64,000 nt of DNA from Saussurea involucrata (Eukaryota; Streptophyta; Magnoliopsida; Asterales; Asteraceae): NCBI GenBank assembly GCA_033807775.1, contig CM066317.1, positions 7,647,870-7,711,869 of the forward strand, read 5' to 3'. A program made the position numbers and the translations under genes. Below the pieces are notes generated by a model. It saw only the letters and a program-made list of their open reading frames with translations, searched no databases and was not told the origin of the DNA. Below, in pieces: positions 10,062 to 23,201 of the stretch (position 1 is its first letter; each line of letters opens with the position of its first letter).

Positions 10062-12950
10062 GATCTTTCCTTATATCCAACACTTTGACCGATCATGGGA
10101 GTGCTAATCGGATGTGCTTTGTCCATATTAGGTCGCCTGATCATTTTCTAGACATATGTGGATTGGTGGATTAATATTCCACAAACTCGGTGTCGTAGCT
10201 CAAGTATCTAGACAAAACCAAGTTTTCCCACGATCTTTCATCTCAAATTCAGATTTCAAGTAGCGTGTGTTTTCTCTTATTCATCAAGAATGCCTATTAT
10301 GTTCATAACATCGACATATAGAGCTACTATGAAAATCTGGGACTTGTTTTCTTATATAAATACGCAAGGGCACAGTTCATCGTTCTTATTTATCATTTCC
10401 CAATCAAGTATTCACTCAGGCGGGTATACCACATCCGCACAGATTGCTTTACTCTATAAAGTGAGTGTTTCAATTTTATTGTAAACGCATTTCATGGTTT
10501 AGAGTTACTTGATATTGGTATAATGCCATCAAGAACTTTTATATATCTCTGTATTTAGATCCCCATAGAGATATGTAGTAACTACATCGTTGAGCTGCAA
10601 TTTCCAGTCCTTCGGAAACTACTTGGCTAATTAATTAGCAGAACATTCTCCATCACGAGAGAGTAAGTCTTATTGTGGTCAATCCAGTGCGTTGTGAGAA
10701 ACCTTGCGCCAAAGGAGAGCCTTATATATTATGACTTAATTATTCTCATTACGCTTCCCTGACAAATGATTTATCTATGTCCTACAAGCTTTACACTTGG
10801 TCGGTTAGCACTACCGAACCAAATACCTGTTCATTTGTCAAATAATTATCCTGGATTGCTTCTTTTCATTTAGGTCAATTTGCTCTTTGTTGACATTCTT
10901 CAACTGAGCATGGTTCGATGACATCGTGCTCTATTATCTCATAAGCAACGATATATGCAAATATATCATCATTTGGTATTTATGATATGTCCATCGACTC
11001 ATATTCATTTGAGATTTCTTTTATCTCTGGAATCAGTAGAACTTCGGAGCGTCCTCCAGTAATGATTCATAGACATAGATTTAATTAGAGATAATCTCAT
11101 GTATTGATGATATAAAGTTGTGCCTTACTCTTCTCTTCCTTTAGATGAGTATCTATCGAACCAAGTAGCTTCCACCATTTCCTTTTGGGAGCTACGACCT
11201 CAACCACACCTCCACCATGTGTGATTGCAACGTACTTCCAGCGACGTTGTGCCCTTGTTTGGGGACTTTTGACCTTGCGAGTATGTTTGCAGCTCGTATA
11301 TGTGATCTTGTCACTCTAGATAATATTAAACGTATCAGGTATCGAGTCTGATTCGTTTGACTTCAACTTTACGTTGTGAAGTTCTTAGGGATCAAAATGA
11401 GACACAGTTGAAATATTCAACGACACTTCCTGTCGTTCCCATGGAAAATCATTTTTCCTATCTCCCCCTAACGACAGGAAGGTTGACTCATCAAAGTGAC
11501 AACTCGCAAATCTAGCGGTAAAGGGATCACTCGTCAAGGGTTCTAGTTAGCGGATAATTGTTGGGGATTCATTTCCAACATTTTATTGAATCGTCTTTAA
11601 GACCCGTTTTGGTACGCTGTGGGGGCGTAATTGGCACGTATACAACACAACCAAACATACATAAATGTAAAATATCAGGCTTATATCCAGTTACCAACTG
11701 GTACGCATAAGTTTTGTTGGTTGGTTGTGGGTCTAAACACGAATAAGTAAAGTTGCATGTAATATTGCATTACCCCATGCAGATGTGGATAAATTGGTGT
11801 GCATAACCAATGCCCTAGCTACCATCTAAATTCTTTTGATGACAACTTTTATCATTCTACGAGACCATTTTATATATACGCATGCGGTACAAATGCAATA
11901 ATCATCAAATCCTTATGATGTAAATTCTCCAACATTCTAAGTCATGTAGACTTGATGAGAGGAAAAAAAACCAGGGTGGTGAGTCCTTAATGTATGAGTG
12001 CAACATTTCATGTGGAATATAATACGACACGTGTTCATCGTGTCAAAACCAGAACCATAAAGTACTTTAATGGCCCGCATTCTGGATGTTTATGTCCATA
12101 ATTATCACCTTGTATTCGTTGTAAGAATGAAATATTTTTTATATTATGTCATTAGCTTTAGGATGGTCTCATTCCTGATTTGGCTAAGGATCAGGGTATA
12201 TAAAAGTTCTAGGTATTAGAGAGGGCGTGTTATGATGGCGGTGTTGCTTCTTGTGCAGTAGAAGTCAACAGTTGCGATTTAGTTAATTCCCTCGTTTTGT
12301 CTTTCACTCGAAAGAAAATGTATCTAAGTGTATTTTTCAATACATGGATCACTATGTCATGACCATGGTGTCCCACGTGGTCATGCCAAAACATATATGT
12401 GTCATTATTCCAAAGTTCTTTATTGGTGACAAAATATGATTTACTAACATAGATAATCCATTAATTTGATACATTAATTTCTCTAATATATTTTGCTTTC
12501 ATATCATTAGAGTTGATGTACATATACCCATTTTCATTCTTATAATATGATTTTCCATTGGTACGAATATCTTAACAAGGTTTCTATTAATATAGTGCTT
12601 TAGTGATTGATCTTGTGTCATTAAGCAACAAGTGACAGTTCATCGTCTAAGTGTTTGGAGGAATTAAAAATTATTAATTCAATGAATAACAATCTATTTC
12701 TTATGATTGTATGATATGTCACAAAAAAACAATCAAGTTCTCCTCGATACATTCCTACATGGAACGAAGAACGTTGAGAGTTTTGCATTTGTTTTTTATG
12801 TGATCATTTACATTTCTAATGGTTATAAACTCAGATGTATATATACACAAATGTAATTAATTTGATAGTTAAAGCGTATTTAAATAAACTTATACTTAAC
12901 CAATCTTAGATATGACATAGTTCATTTATAACTTGTTCCATTTTCTATTA
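10062..12950 (-). pseudogene. Decayed copia pol (RT end, integrase end)
   Basis: On the minus strand, 10081-10144 encodes an RT C-terminal remnant (MIRRPNMDKAHPISTPM, like the conserved 'STPM' segment before RNase H). About 11570-11670 reads MFGCVVYVPITPPQRTK, the conserved end of copia integrase. The stretches between are full of stops and frameshifts. With gag near 13.4 kb and RNase H near 4.5 kb this gives the copia order gag-IN-RT-RH on the minus strand. Nothing here can be expressed as an enzyme. Confidence 0.7.
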
Positions 12951-13218
12951 GGAGTTCGTTCCCGACTCTTCCATGAAATTGACCCTTTCCACAACCTTGT
13001 CCATATGGTACATATTTAGCATATGTGTGTGGATCAATATGTTTAATTCACTATCCTTTAGATTTCTTTCCACCTCCAATGCTTGCTTTATTAACCTCGA
13101 GAATTTTCTTTATCCGGGTACGTCTGGCGTTGTTAAAAAAAACATTGTTACATCTCTTAGCCACTTGCATTAGGTTAATGAGCTTGTTAACGGTTATATT
13201 GCAATTTATACTGTTTCA

Positions 13219-13497
13219 TTAGTATGATTGGTGGTATAGGAAGGATGAAAAGATGTTATGATTCGCATAATCTTTTGTGAGTTCCTTGCCACAAAGATTG
13301 AGATGCATTTTGAGACATGACATTTCTTTGTCAAAATCAGTTACCTTCTTGTAATCAAGTAAGTAGGTTTCTTTCCACTGTATGATTAGTTTGAGAAGTT
13401 TATGGTACTGAATATTCCCAAATTTCCTTTTTGGGACTACCCACGGTTCTTGGGGGTTTCTAGTTATTCTCTCTGAAGGTTGTGACTGATCTATCAT
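13219..13497 (-). pseudogene. Decayed copia gag fragment
   Basis: The minus-strand frame contains RNPQEPWVVPKRKFGNIQ and KVTDFDKEMSCLKMHLNLCGKE, resembling the central part of copia gag. Flanking gag is broken. A degenerate zinc-knuckle region may follow near 13000-13140, but no intact CCHC can be read. Confidence 0.5.
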
Positions 13498-13499
13498 CT

Positions 13500-15403
13500 C
13501 AAAAGTTTAAAATATTATCTTAACATCTAGTGTTTTTTTTCTTTAGGGTCAAAATAGTTCGATGACTTTTGCGTATTTTCTTGTGTTTTTTTTCGAACCC
13601 ATCTTATGGTAATCAAGTACTTTTGATTCAAAGATGTCGTAGAAAATGGAGAACATATTATTTTCTAAAATAGTGAATTATGGTTTATACTTGTTATGCA
13701 TGAAATTTCATTATCATAATAGTATTGGATTTTTGTATGATTACATTTTGTTGATAATATTTCATCATTATTTCAACTTGCGAATAGAAATCACTTAATC
13801 TATTGGATTTCCAGGTAGTAGGGGAATCACATGGATTACTTAAATCCCTATAAACCTTAGGGTTATTTACACTCGTTTGACAAAATCCAAATCAATATCT
13901 TGCCATTTAATTAATTTGAATATAACATTGTTAATTATAGAGCTTTTGACAAGAGGCCAAAATGAATATGAGTTTGGCTTATGAAGCCAATTTCAATGTT
14001 TTAATATCTTAATAGTATTTTTAGAGATTTTGCCATTAGACAAATCAATATTAGTTTTTGACACAAAGTCAAATTCAAATTTATAACATCTTATTGGTAT
14101 TTATGGATCTTTTGGTAAAAGACCAAATATTAGGGGGTTGGAAGTGTAACATCCAAAAGTTATTTATAAGAATGGAATTAATGAGTAGGAACTCATAATC
14201 GACATAAGCATTAGAATTATAACAATTATAAGTTAAGATAAACATTAAATAATATAAAACATTTTGTAATAAATAAAACTAATGTAAATAAATAATATTA
14301 ACAATTAAATTAAACACGTTCAATACGATAAATTGACAAATAACATTCATAAAGTTGTAAGTGAATTGTAATATATTAATTGAAATTAAAAAAAAGATAA
14401 TAAAGAAAACAAATCAATCTTTATTTAAATAAAGAAAGATGCCCCTATCAAATACGAAATTTCCTATTTAATTCCTTTTACGAGGTAAAAGATATATAGT
14501 TTTATTTTAGTTTGGATAATTACATCAAAATACAATAAATCCCATAAAAATTTAAATAATTACATTAGAAAGAAAGTATACACACTTCATATATTAGGTA
14601 AGTAATTATAATATATAATTTTAAAACCTAAAAGATATTAAACTGATTGTAACAAGTTTTTTTTTCACGCATCGACCCTCAAAAGATGCAAAATAAAAGT
14701 CTTAAAATATAATCTAATACATTTATAAACAAATCCCATTAAAAATAAATATTAACAGGTTTAATATGCAAATGTCATTAAATTAACCAATCTAACTATT
14801 ATTTTTTTATTTTTTTTTATGTAAAAGAAAATACTTGCTCATAAATATATGCTTATAATAAACATAGAACCAATTTAATTATAATTAGCAATTAAAATCA
14901 ATAATATCCAAAATTAAAAGTAATTGGATCAAATTTAAATCTGTTAATTGATCATGAAATAAATTAACAAGAAAAGATAAATGAATCAAATTTCAATTTT
15001 AATTAATGTATTCGTATATATCCTTAATGCAATATAAACATCATCACTAAAAAAATATAATAGCAATTGTTTCAAATAAATTTTATAATTATTCCAAGAA
15101 TTACCAGTTAAGTAAAATTAAGATGGTTATACTATTTTTTTTTTTTGAATTTGATTTATGAGTTGCAATTGTCTTCTTTAATTTATATATAAATCTACAT
15201 AAAAGGCTTGTCAATTCACATTCAAAGTCTACAAGTATTCAAACTTGAACAAAAGGAGTACTTGAAAGATAAAAATAACGATATAACTAAGAATATTAAA
15301 GATGAATATTACTTACTTGACCAGTTGACTAACGCTATGAAGAGACAATTCCATTCAACGACAGGCAAGTTGATTTACGTAACGGAGCAACGTGCTGATA
15401 ACG
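13500..15403. other. AT-rich interior of the degenerate copia element
   Basis: No coding sequence is recognisable. About 13870-14130 contains imperfect repeats of phrases like 'gacaaaaggccaaat'. 14150-15200 is very AT-rich and may itself be an old insertion with unclear borders. Confidence 0.4.
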
Positions 15404-15578
15404 TGTTGTAGAACAATTGATATAGAGAGCAAAAGTCGTTTATTCTCATTAACAATGAACCCTTTAAATAGGGATGAGCTTACAACGAAAAAGAAACATA
15501 CAATATGGTAACTCTCAATACATGGTAATTATCTCTTCAATAACTTCCTTATTGATGAAGGCACAATATTCTTCAACA
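15404..15578 (-). repeat. 5' LTR of the degenerate copia element
   Basis: 175 bp, nearly identical to 3901-4075. It is followed by the ATGTA duplication and, on the minus strand, by PBS-like GTTATCAGCACG on its inner side. Confidence 0.9.
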
Positions 15579-15583
15579 ATGTA

Positions 15584-15725
15584 AAAAATTAGTTAATTTT
15601 AAAATCTCATATTATATTTCAAATAAACATTAATAACATAACATATTAATTAATACAGTTGAGATGATAAATAAAATTAAATAATATAATATGTTAATTA
15701 ATAAAATTTTGGTTTGATTATTAAG

Positions 15726-15767
<42 letters not shown>

Positions 15768-15777
15768 GGGGGGATAG
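15584..15777. other. AT-rich spacer with (TA)n(TG)n
   Basis: No gene. It includes a (TA)n run passing into (TG)n and a short G-run at about 15728-15773. Confidence 0.6.
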
Positions 15778-15785
15778 TATTATAA

Positions 15786-16170
15786 TGGGAAATTAATTAA
15801 AATACCCCAAGTTTGAAAGTGACTTACAAAAATACCCCAAAAAATTAATTTCTTACCAAAATGCCCTTTTTTCCGCAGAGGGAGCCCTCTATAGCGGGCA
15901 AGGACTGAAAGTGTAAATTTTTGCAAGATTATTTACACTTTCAGTCCCCATAGCAGGCCATCGCGGGCCTCGATAGAGCCATCGCGGGCCTCGATCGCGG
16001 GGGCCAGGGACTGAAAGTGTAAATATATCTTGCAAAAAATTTCACAATTGGTCCATGTCCACGATCACGGGATCTTATCGCGGAAAAAAAGGGCATTTTG
16101 ACAAGAAATTAATTTTTTGGGGTATTTTGGTAAGTCACTTTCAAACTTGGAGAATTTTAATTAATTCCCC
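15786..16170. mobile_element. hAT-type MITE, family A copy 1
   Basis: A 385-bp element with inverted ends of about 90 bp (GAAATTAATTAAAATACCCC...) and the 8-bp duplication TATTATAA at 15778-15785 and 16171-16178. The centre holds CG-rich palindromic phrases (gggcctcgatcgcggg) and inverted 'gactgaaagtgtaaat' blocks. Copies are at 46922-47284 and, enlarged, at 44249-45880. Confidence 0.88.
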
Positions 16171-16449
16171 TATTATAAATATTGGATGTATATAACAAAT
16201 ACGAATTTCAAGAAAAAAAATCTAAATTAAATGATAATTTTAAATAATTTTTATATATAATATAAATAAAAAGTTAGCCAACTTTATGTATCTTCTTTAA
16301 TTAGTACTTCCTAAAAACGTTAATGGTTAAATTATATATTTGTCTGAACTCATTTATCAAAATTTTACTGTATGTGAAATAAAATAAAATATAACTTTAA
16401 TTTTTATGTAACTTATAAAAATATTTTTGAAATTGTTAAGTATGTTTTC

Positions 16450-17762
16450 TGATAACGTCACTTTTTGGCGTTATTTTCGGTTCTCAAACCAATGAGATTG
16501 GTTTGTGTTGATAGTAAAGAAGCGGGATTTTATGGTTTATCGAGTGAAATGTGCAGGTTATATTAAAGGCAGTGATCATCGAGAAAAGAAGCTTAAAAGA
16601 GCTCAAAAAGAGCCAAAACGAAGCCCAACGGAAGCCCGAGATCCAAACCCAAGACCCGTGCCCGAACCAGGAACCAAACCTGACCCGGAAACACCTCAGA
16701 AACACGCGCGGTTTCTGGCGCGGTTTGCAAACCGCGGCGCGCAACACTCTGTTCGTTTTGCAGGCCTTATGTACTCCAAAATTAGGTCATTCTCGAAAGA
16801 TCTCACACACGACGAACGGCAGCGACTTGGGGGCGATTTTCAGAGGTTTTTCGGAGCTTTTGGAGCCACGATAGAGGATCGATTAGAGGCACGTTCACCA
16901 CGGAAAGTAGATTCGAGCACAAGAGATGGGAGTCCACCATTACACTTGTCACGTTCATTATCATTATGTTTGCACACATTTTTCCATCCTCTTTCTTTAT
17001 GTTTGAATCCACCACCAACATGAACTAATTCTAGATGTTGGGGGTTGGAATGAATTTGGTTTATAGCATATGAACATGTGATTTGAGACTTTTATCAGTT
17101 TTCCTAATTTAATGAAGCATGTGATTTAGTTTTTAATGCTTTTGTGAGTTTAGCTAGCTTCCAATTGTTTTGTTGTTTTCAATTAAGTTCGAGAGAATTA
17201 ATTGTTAACTAGAACTAGAAATTGCATGCCTAAGGTGAGAAAGGGGATAGAGATATACCGAGTAAGCCTTAGTCCCATTACAATCTTGAGTTTAATGTGT
17301 TTTGAATTACATAGGTTGAGATCGAGAGATAAAACTTGTGTTTTCAAGATAAAACCCGTGGTTGCTTGAGAAAGAACCATGCTTTTAAAATAAAATCCGC
17401 TGTTGCTTGAGAAAGAACAACGGTGATCTAAAGATTGAGTATTCATTAAAGGGAATAACTGGTAATTGTTTTGAGTAAGATGTTTATATGTGAGAACCAT
17501 AGGATTTCCAACCCTCAACTGTTTTCTCTATCTGAAATTCTTACGCTGTTTACTGTCTTGTGTTTGATTTATTCTGTTTGCAATTAATTAGTTTATAAAC
17601 CAACCACTCAAAATATCGATCGTTCAGTTAATAGACTTTATAGTAATTGTGATACTTAGTTCCTAGTTCCCTGTGTTCGATACTCGTACTTTCTAGTACT
17701 ATTACTTGATTTCGACCCGTACACTTGCGGTAAGATTTAGGGGGGGTGATACCCGCCTATCA
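16450..17762 (+). repeat. 5' LTR of the Athila element
   Basis: 1313 bp, TG...CA, closely matching 24080-25397 and, more distantly, the solo LTR at 57014-58334. It contains the CG palindrome cluster GCGCGGTTTGCAAACCGCGG at about 16718-16737. Confidence 0.93.
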
Positions 17763-17768
17763 AGTTTT

Positions 17769-17786
17769 TGGCGCCGTTGTCGGGGA
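17769..17786 (+). other. Athila primer-binding site (tRNA-Asp type)
   Basis: TGGCGCCGTTGTCGGGGA matches the tRNA-Asp-complementary site of Athila elements with one base change (canonical ...GTTGCCGGGGA). Confidence 0.8.
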
Positions 17787-17920
17787 ACTAGTTGCAACTG
17801 ATAGCACTACCAACTATAAGCGCTATTACATTGAACATTTTTTATTATTATTTTGTTCCATCACTTCCAGTTTTGGATTACTAATTTTGTTTTCTTCCCG
17901 TTTCAGGTACTAATTGGTTT

Positions 17921-20161
17921 ATGCCAAGGAAAACCCGAGGGGAAGGAATCGAACCGATCGATCCGGATATTGAAAGAACCGCCCGTCGAATACGCAAAGA
18001 GACTAAAGCTAAAAGACAACTGAAGATGGGTGACGAAGCACATCCCGAGAGACGTCCTATGCGGTCGTTTGCCGACCCAAACATGGCAGCCGCACGAATA
18101 GGAGTCCAAGCACCCACCACTGCGGCGAATCACTTCGAGATCAAGCCGAGTACCATCGTGATGGTACAACAGAATCAGTTCGGGGGAGCACCAACTGAAG
18201 ATCCCCATGCACATCTTCGTGCATTTGAGAGGATATGCAACACGTTCAAAATCAATGGGGTGAACGAGGATGCCATCAAGCTAAGACTGTTCAACTTCTC
18301 ACTCAAGGGAAGAGCTGAAATTTGGATAGAGAGCCTACCAGCGGATCAGATCACTACATGGGCAGACTTGAAGGCCGCATTCCTCCAAAAATTCTTCCCA
18401 CCGGGAAGAACTGCGCAACTAATGGCCGACATTACTCACTTCGCGCAATGGGACCAAGAGACCCTATACGAGGCATGGGAGAGGTACAAGGATATGTTGA
18501 AAAAGTGTCATCACCACGGGTTGCACGGCTGGGTAATTATCCAAACTTTCTTTGGAGGCCTTCACCCGCAGTTCAAGAATGATATCACTGCTGCAGCGGG
18601 TGGAGCCCTAATGGAGAAGACATATGAAGAAGCAGTCGCCTTGATCGAGAACTTAGCCGAACATAGTTTTTCTACTCCAAGATCAGCTGTTAGAAGAGTT
18701 GCGAGTGTTCAAGAATCGGATGAGCTGAAAGAAATAAAAGCTCAACTAGCTGCGATCACGATCCATTTGAAAGGTGGTAATCCGAAAGAACCCGAGCAAG
18801 TTCAGTTTTTACAGAACCGGAATCACCAGCCGAGGAACGATCCTTTCTCGAACACGTATAATGAAGGGTGGAAGAAGCACCCGAACTTCTCATGCAGTCA
18901 ACTCGGTCAACAACAACAAGGTTTCAACCAAAGGAATATCAATGAGGGGCCATCCATAGAGAAGAAACCGGGACTGGAAGACATGATTATGAAGTTCATG
19001 ACCAAGATGGACAACACGGTTGGCGAATTGGCAAACACGGTGAGCACGGTCAAAGCGGCAACTGATCAGAACACAGCATCCATCAAGATCCTCGAAAGAC
19101 AAGTGGGGAAAATTTCAGAAACCCTACAAAACCGACCTCCCGGGACCTTTCCGAGTCAAACCGAAAGGAAAAACCGGGAAGAATGTAATGCCATTTATCT
19201 GAGAAGTGGCAAGGAGCTGAATGGAGACCCTACACGAGAACTGCCATCAAAGGAAACCGATCATAAAGAGAAAGAGGTTGAGACTGTAGACATGGATGAG
19301 TTGGAGACCGATGAAGATATTGAGATGGAGGAAAACCCGGAGGATGAAGAAAAGAAGAAGGAGCAATCAAGGGTCCTAAAGCAACCACCGGTCAAGCCGG
19401 TAGTCAAACCGTTCGTGCCACCACTACCATTCCCTAATCGAGTGAAGGCACGCAAGGATGAGGAACAGTTCAAGAAATTCCTCGACATCTTCAAGAAGCT
19501 TCACATCAATATCCCATTTGCGGAGGCACTTGCTCAAATGCCGACATACCTCAAGTTTATGAAGGAGATCCTGTCAAAGAAGAGGGGAATCGAGCATCAG
19601 TCTACCATTACACTCACTGAAGAGTGTATTGCAATCATTCAGAACAAGCTTCCCCCAAAGCTCAAAGATCCAGGGAGTTTTTCGATCCCTATTCAAATTG
19701 GGAATCTTTCTTTTGATAAGGTGTTGTGTGATTTAGGATCTAGTATTAACTTAATGCCTTTATCTGTTTTCAGGAAACTTGGCTTGGGTGAGGTGAAGCC
19801 AACGTACATGACACTCCAACTCGCTGATAGATCGCTCATATATCCATATGGAGTGATAGAAGACGTGTTGATCAAGGTTGACAAGTTCTATTTCCCGGTG
19901 GACTTTGTGGTGCTGGATATGGATGAAGACGAAAAGGTTCCGCTGATATTAGGAAGATCCTTTCTAGCCACGAGCAGAGCGCTGATAGATATGGAGGAAG
20001 GAGAGATGACATTGAGAGTCGGAGGCGAGAAAGTAGTGTTCAAGATGTTCGAGAGTGGAAGGCGTAGAGACGGAGATGGTCATGAAAAGCCAGATGTGAA
20101 AGAATCCGCGGAGAATCACAAGTGTGGGCGAATTAATTCCGCGGATACCGAACCAAGTTGA
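17921..20161 (+). CDS. Athila Gag-protease polyprotein (746 aa)
   Basis: The Gag domain spans about residues 78-250 (FNFSLKGRAEIWIESLP at 124-140; FLQKFFPPGRTAQL at 154-167; FGGLHPQFK at 211-219), typical of Athila gag. A coiled-coil-like stretch (KFMTKMDNTVGELANTVSTV) and an acidic Glu-rich stretch follow. The aspartic protease is at about 585-700, with the active-site region CDLGSSINLMPLS near 600 and the LILGRSFLATSRALID block downstream. It carries Leu where most retroviral-type proteases have Ser or Thr; other Athila copies also show DLGA/DLGS. The frame stops before RT. It would form particles and cleave Gag but cannot copy RNA alone. The start is the first Met after the PBS and leader. 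Confidence 0.88.
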   Translation: MPRKTRGEGIEPIDPDIERTARRIRKETKAKRQLKMGDEAHPERRPMRSFADPNMAAARIGVQAPTTAANHFEIKPSTIVMVQQNQFGGAPTEDPHAHLRAFERICNTFKINGVNEDAIKLRLFNFSLKGRAEIWIESLPADQITTWADLKAAFLQKFFPPGRTAQLMADITHFAQWDQETLYEAWERYKDMLKKCHHHGLHGWVIIQTFFGGLHPQFKNDITAAAGGALMEKTYEEAVALIENLAEHSFSTPRSAVRRVASVQESDELKEIKAQLAAITIHLKGGNPKEPEQVQFLQNRNHQPRNDPFSNTYNEGWKKHPNFSCSQLGQQQQGFNQRNINEGPSIEKKPGLEDMIMKFMTKMDNTVGELANTVSTVKAATDQNTASIKILERQVGKISETLQNRPPGTFPSQTERKNREECNAIYLRSGKELNGDPTRELPSKETDHKEKEVETVDMDELETDEDIEMEENPEDEEKKKEQSRVLKQPPVKPVVKPFVPPLPFPNRVKARKDEEQFKKFLDIFKKLHINIPFAEALAQMPTYLKFMKEILSKKRGIEHQSTITLTEECIAIIQNKLPPKLKDPGSFSIPIQIGNLSFDKVLCDLGSSINLMPLSVFRKLGLGEVKPTYMTLQLADRSLIYPYGVIEDVLIKVDKFYFPVDFVVLDMDEDEKVPLILGRSFLATSRALIDMEEGEMTLRVGGEKVVFKMFESGRRRDGDGHEKPDVKESAENHKCGRINSADTEPS

Positions 20162-21451
20162 GAGCCACACAGTCGTGCCACGACTTTAACTACGGCGCTG
20201 GGTGGGAGGCAACCCACCGAGGTTTGCATTTCTTTTATTTTTCGTCTTGAGTGAATTTATATTAAAAAAACTGAAACAGGGACATACGCGGTATATCCCG
20301 CGGCTTCCATACCGCGCAAAAACCGCGGGTGTCTCTGGAGGATTTCCGAAACAGGAGCTTACGCGGTTTGTGCAGCGGTTTCCAAACCGCGCCAAACCGC
20401 GCGACTTCCTGTTGCTTTTCGTCGTTTCTCGTGCAGTGTTTACCTTATCTTGCTTTGTGTTTTAGTTTTCCTTTCTTTCTCTCGTCTTTTGCTTTGTTTC
20501 TTTTGTTTTTGCAATTCCCTTCTCCGCCTTCTCCGATGTGTTCCAACCGGGCGATCCAATTTCAAGAGAATCTCCTCCGTCCGGGCAACCAGGTATGTTC
20601 CTAATCTGTATGTAACGAGTGGTGTATGATGCTTTGTTTTCTTATTAGTTAAACGAGATGCAACAAACCTAAGTTTCACTTAGCTTTGGGGTGCCTCACT
20701 TTGCAAACATCTACACACTCACTTTTAATCCTGTGCAAACCTCAGTTTTACCGAGGTTTGGGGTTGGCGTTATTTGACAAACCTAGGCCACGACCTAGGT
20801 TTGGGGCGGCCACATTTTAATGAGACTAGCTCTTTGATGTTTGTGCTTTAATGGTATGCCTTACCTGTCTGATACCTGTAATAACCGCACAACGATACTT
20901 GTTTTTGTATCGCCTACGCCGACACTTGCACATTGGGGACAATGTGTGGGTAAGGTTTGGGGTTGCCCAATCGGGCCCACGTTTATGCACGTAGATTTCC
21001 CGCACCTCTGCATGCTTAGATCACATTAGCTAAATTTTTTGTTTTGGATGATTGAGACCGACCAGTGTTTGAAGAATCTTGTGACAGTAACGTGACCATT
21101 AGGGAAAGACCGGGAAAGGACATGACTAGGGACATTAGTGGAGACCACCCATTAGCAAGATTTGAGCCTAAAAGACGTCTTTTCATTTCGAGGGATTTAA
21201 ACACTTAATTCATATACACTTTTTCGAGTTCCTTGTCGTGAATATAGAATGATCTCGCTATATTATTGCATTGAGTAGCAAAGACAACCATCGGGATATT
21301 GGGTAAGGGTGTAGTAGACCATATCGTGTGGACCTTAAGAGATGATTCCAGGCATTGTGTGTAAGTTTAACCCTATTTTTAGCTATCGTACCTTTTTACC
21401 CATTTGTGTGTACCCATAACCTTTTTTGTAGCCAAACACTCACCTTGTTCA
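20162..21451 (+). other. Athila internal region after the gag-protease stop
   Basis: No RT or integrase frame. It opens with the Athila-typical segment 'cggcgctgggtgggaggcaa'. A second CG palindrome cluster (cgcggtttgtgcagcggttt, aaaccgcgcc) lies at 20285-20405. Repeated 'caaacct(a/c)agtttcacttagctttgggg'-like units near 20660-20800 look like decayed tandem repeats. Confidence 0.55.
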
Positions 21452-23196
21452 TGTAACATCCCACAACATATATAACCAAATAACCTTCATTCATCTAAAT
21501 ATTCCATCTTCTAGATACACCTTGTTTCACCTTGGGTCCCACAGTCTGACTAAATATAAACAAGAAAAAAAAACAATACAAGCCTTTTTCATAATTAAGT
21601 TACAAAATAACTAACGATAAAGTTATATGTACAAAACATCCAAAATTTCATAATGATCATCTCCACAAAAGCCATCCCTCCATTTATCTAACTACTTGAT
21701 CTTTACTCGAATCACCACCTGGAAAACATGTTTTAAAACAAAATGAGGGTTAGACTAAACAGTCTAGTGAGGAAATCCCGGTTAGTTTTAATAAATCTTT
21801 TGTATAATCTTCACACGCATATCAAATACCATTCAAGAATTATATCACCCGTATCACCTTATCCCTCCACCATTGGCCAAATACATTGGTTGCGAGCCAA
21901 TTAACACACCGGTCCTATGCCCGGCCACGTATTATATCCCAATATAATACTCACGTAATTCATGATATATAAATACATCATAATCACACACACGTATGAC
22001 ATATTCATACACTTTATCAACCATTTATTTAACCACATAAATGTATTCCAGTAAAATACTTTTGAAGTAAAACTCACCTTATGATAACTTGAAGTCACCC
22101 GTACTTGCACACAGTACTATTAGCAATACCACAAATGTCCACACCACACTAACGAGGAGTAACCGATCCTGTAATACATTCACATTGGTAGAACATCACA
22201 TATCTATATGCATACAAGACTTACTATGATGAATAGCAATCTTAGCAACTCACCAAACACTCCTAAAATGTAACCAAGTCAAAACCGAACAACTTGAATT
22301 TGACACATAAGATGGTATTAAATTGTCTAATTATACATCCAAATACCCTTAACAATACCTCAGACAACTTACTAAACGATGCCTCGACTTTAAACTAAAA
22401 CGACCAAAAGTTAGAATTTTTTTGTAAAACCAAACAGAAGCCGACGCCAACTGCTCGGCGCCGATCCATCGGCGCCACCCATCGGCGCGGAGCTCTGTTC
22501 CAAAAACCTGCACGAGTTTCTTCTCCAAAATCCAAGGTTTTCTCAAACCCAAACCTTCCCAAATCAGTTCTAAATTTCCCCAAATCAATATTTTGAGTAC
22601 TATAGACCTTTTAGAACCAATACTAACATATAACAATAGCAAAACCAACAAATCCGAATCATTGATTTTACCAATTTCAAACCCAAAATCCCAAAATCCC
22701 AAAACTCCATTATCAACCAATTTTAGCAACCAACCCACTTCTAACTTTGAATTTATGAAGAACTCATAGAAACCTAATTGGAAATCAGAAGCTAATTTAT
22801 GGAACATATAAAACCTTCTAGCTAGAATCAAACACAAAGAAGATAATTAACAAGAGACCACCAGATTTGAAAGGATTTACCTTAAGATTAACTCTCAATC
22901 ACAAGTTTTCTTCTTGAATTCCCTTCCTCCTTCTTTCTCTTCTTGACCGAATTTTGCACACACACACACACTCAAATTGATTTGCTAAAAACTGATTTCT
23001 TATCCTAATATACAATATGAGTCGGTTTGTAAAAAGGTTTGGTCATAAGTACCAATTCAACCCTCAACTCCTAACACTTGACCATCTAAACTTCTAAACT
23101 ACCAATTAACAAATTAACTTATCTATTGACTCATATCCTCAAGAAATAGTTAACATAAAACTTAAAATAATAAAAGTAAAATACCTGGTTATTACA
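21452..23196. mobile_element. Solo LTR of a second gypsy-type family
   Basis: A 1745-bp segment beginning TGTAACATCC and ending GGTTATTACA, with GTTCA duplicated at 21447-21451 and 23197-23201. No internal coding sequence, PBS or second LTR is present, so it is a solo LTR. The near-palindromic TGTAAC...TTACA termini are typical of gypsy LTRs. It carries a CG-rich palindrome pair (CGGCGCCGA, ATCGGCGCCA) at about 22440-22495. Confidence 0.85.
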
Positions 23197-23201
23197 GTTC
23201 A

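Larger units (their letters stand above)
3901..15578 (-). mobile_element. Degenerate Ty1/copia retrotransposon, interrupted by a younger one
   Basis: It is bounded by nearly identical 175-bp LTRs (3901-4075 and 15404-15578) beginning TGTTGTAG and ending CTTCAACA, with ATGTA duplicated at 3896-3900 and 15579-15583. On the minus strand a polypurine tract (AAGGGGGAG) abuts the left, 3' LTR. A PBS-like GTTATCAGCACG follows the right, 5' LTR. Decayed copia protein pieces occur in the right order from high to low coordinate: gag near 13.4 kb, integrase C-terminus near 11.6 kb, reverse transcriptase end near 10.1 kb, RNase H end near 4.5 kb. A gag-only copia element (5563-10056) is nested inside. 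No long reading frame survives. Confidence 0.88.

Noticed and set aside
16505..17023. 172-residue open frame at the start of the Athila 5' LTR (a counterpart exists at 24135)
   Set aside because: It is LTR sequence, covers the CG palindrome cluster, and differs between LTR copies by frame-breaking changes.
22349..22837. 162-residue minus-strand open frame
   Set aside because: It lies wholly within the solo LTR at 21452-23196 and shows no recognisable domain; LTR sequence can stay open by chance.
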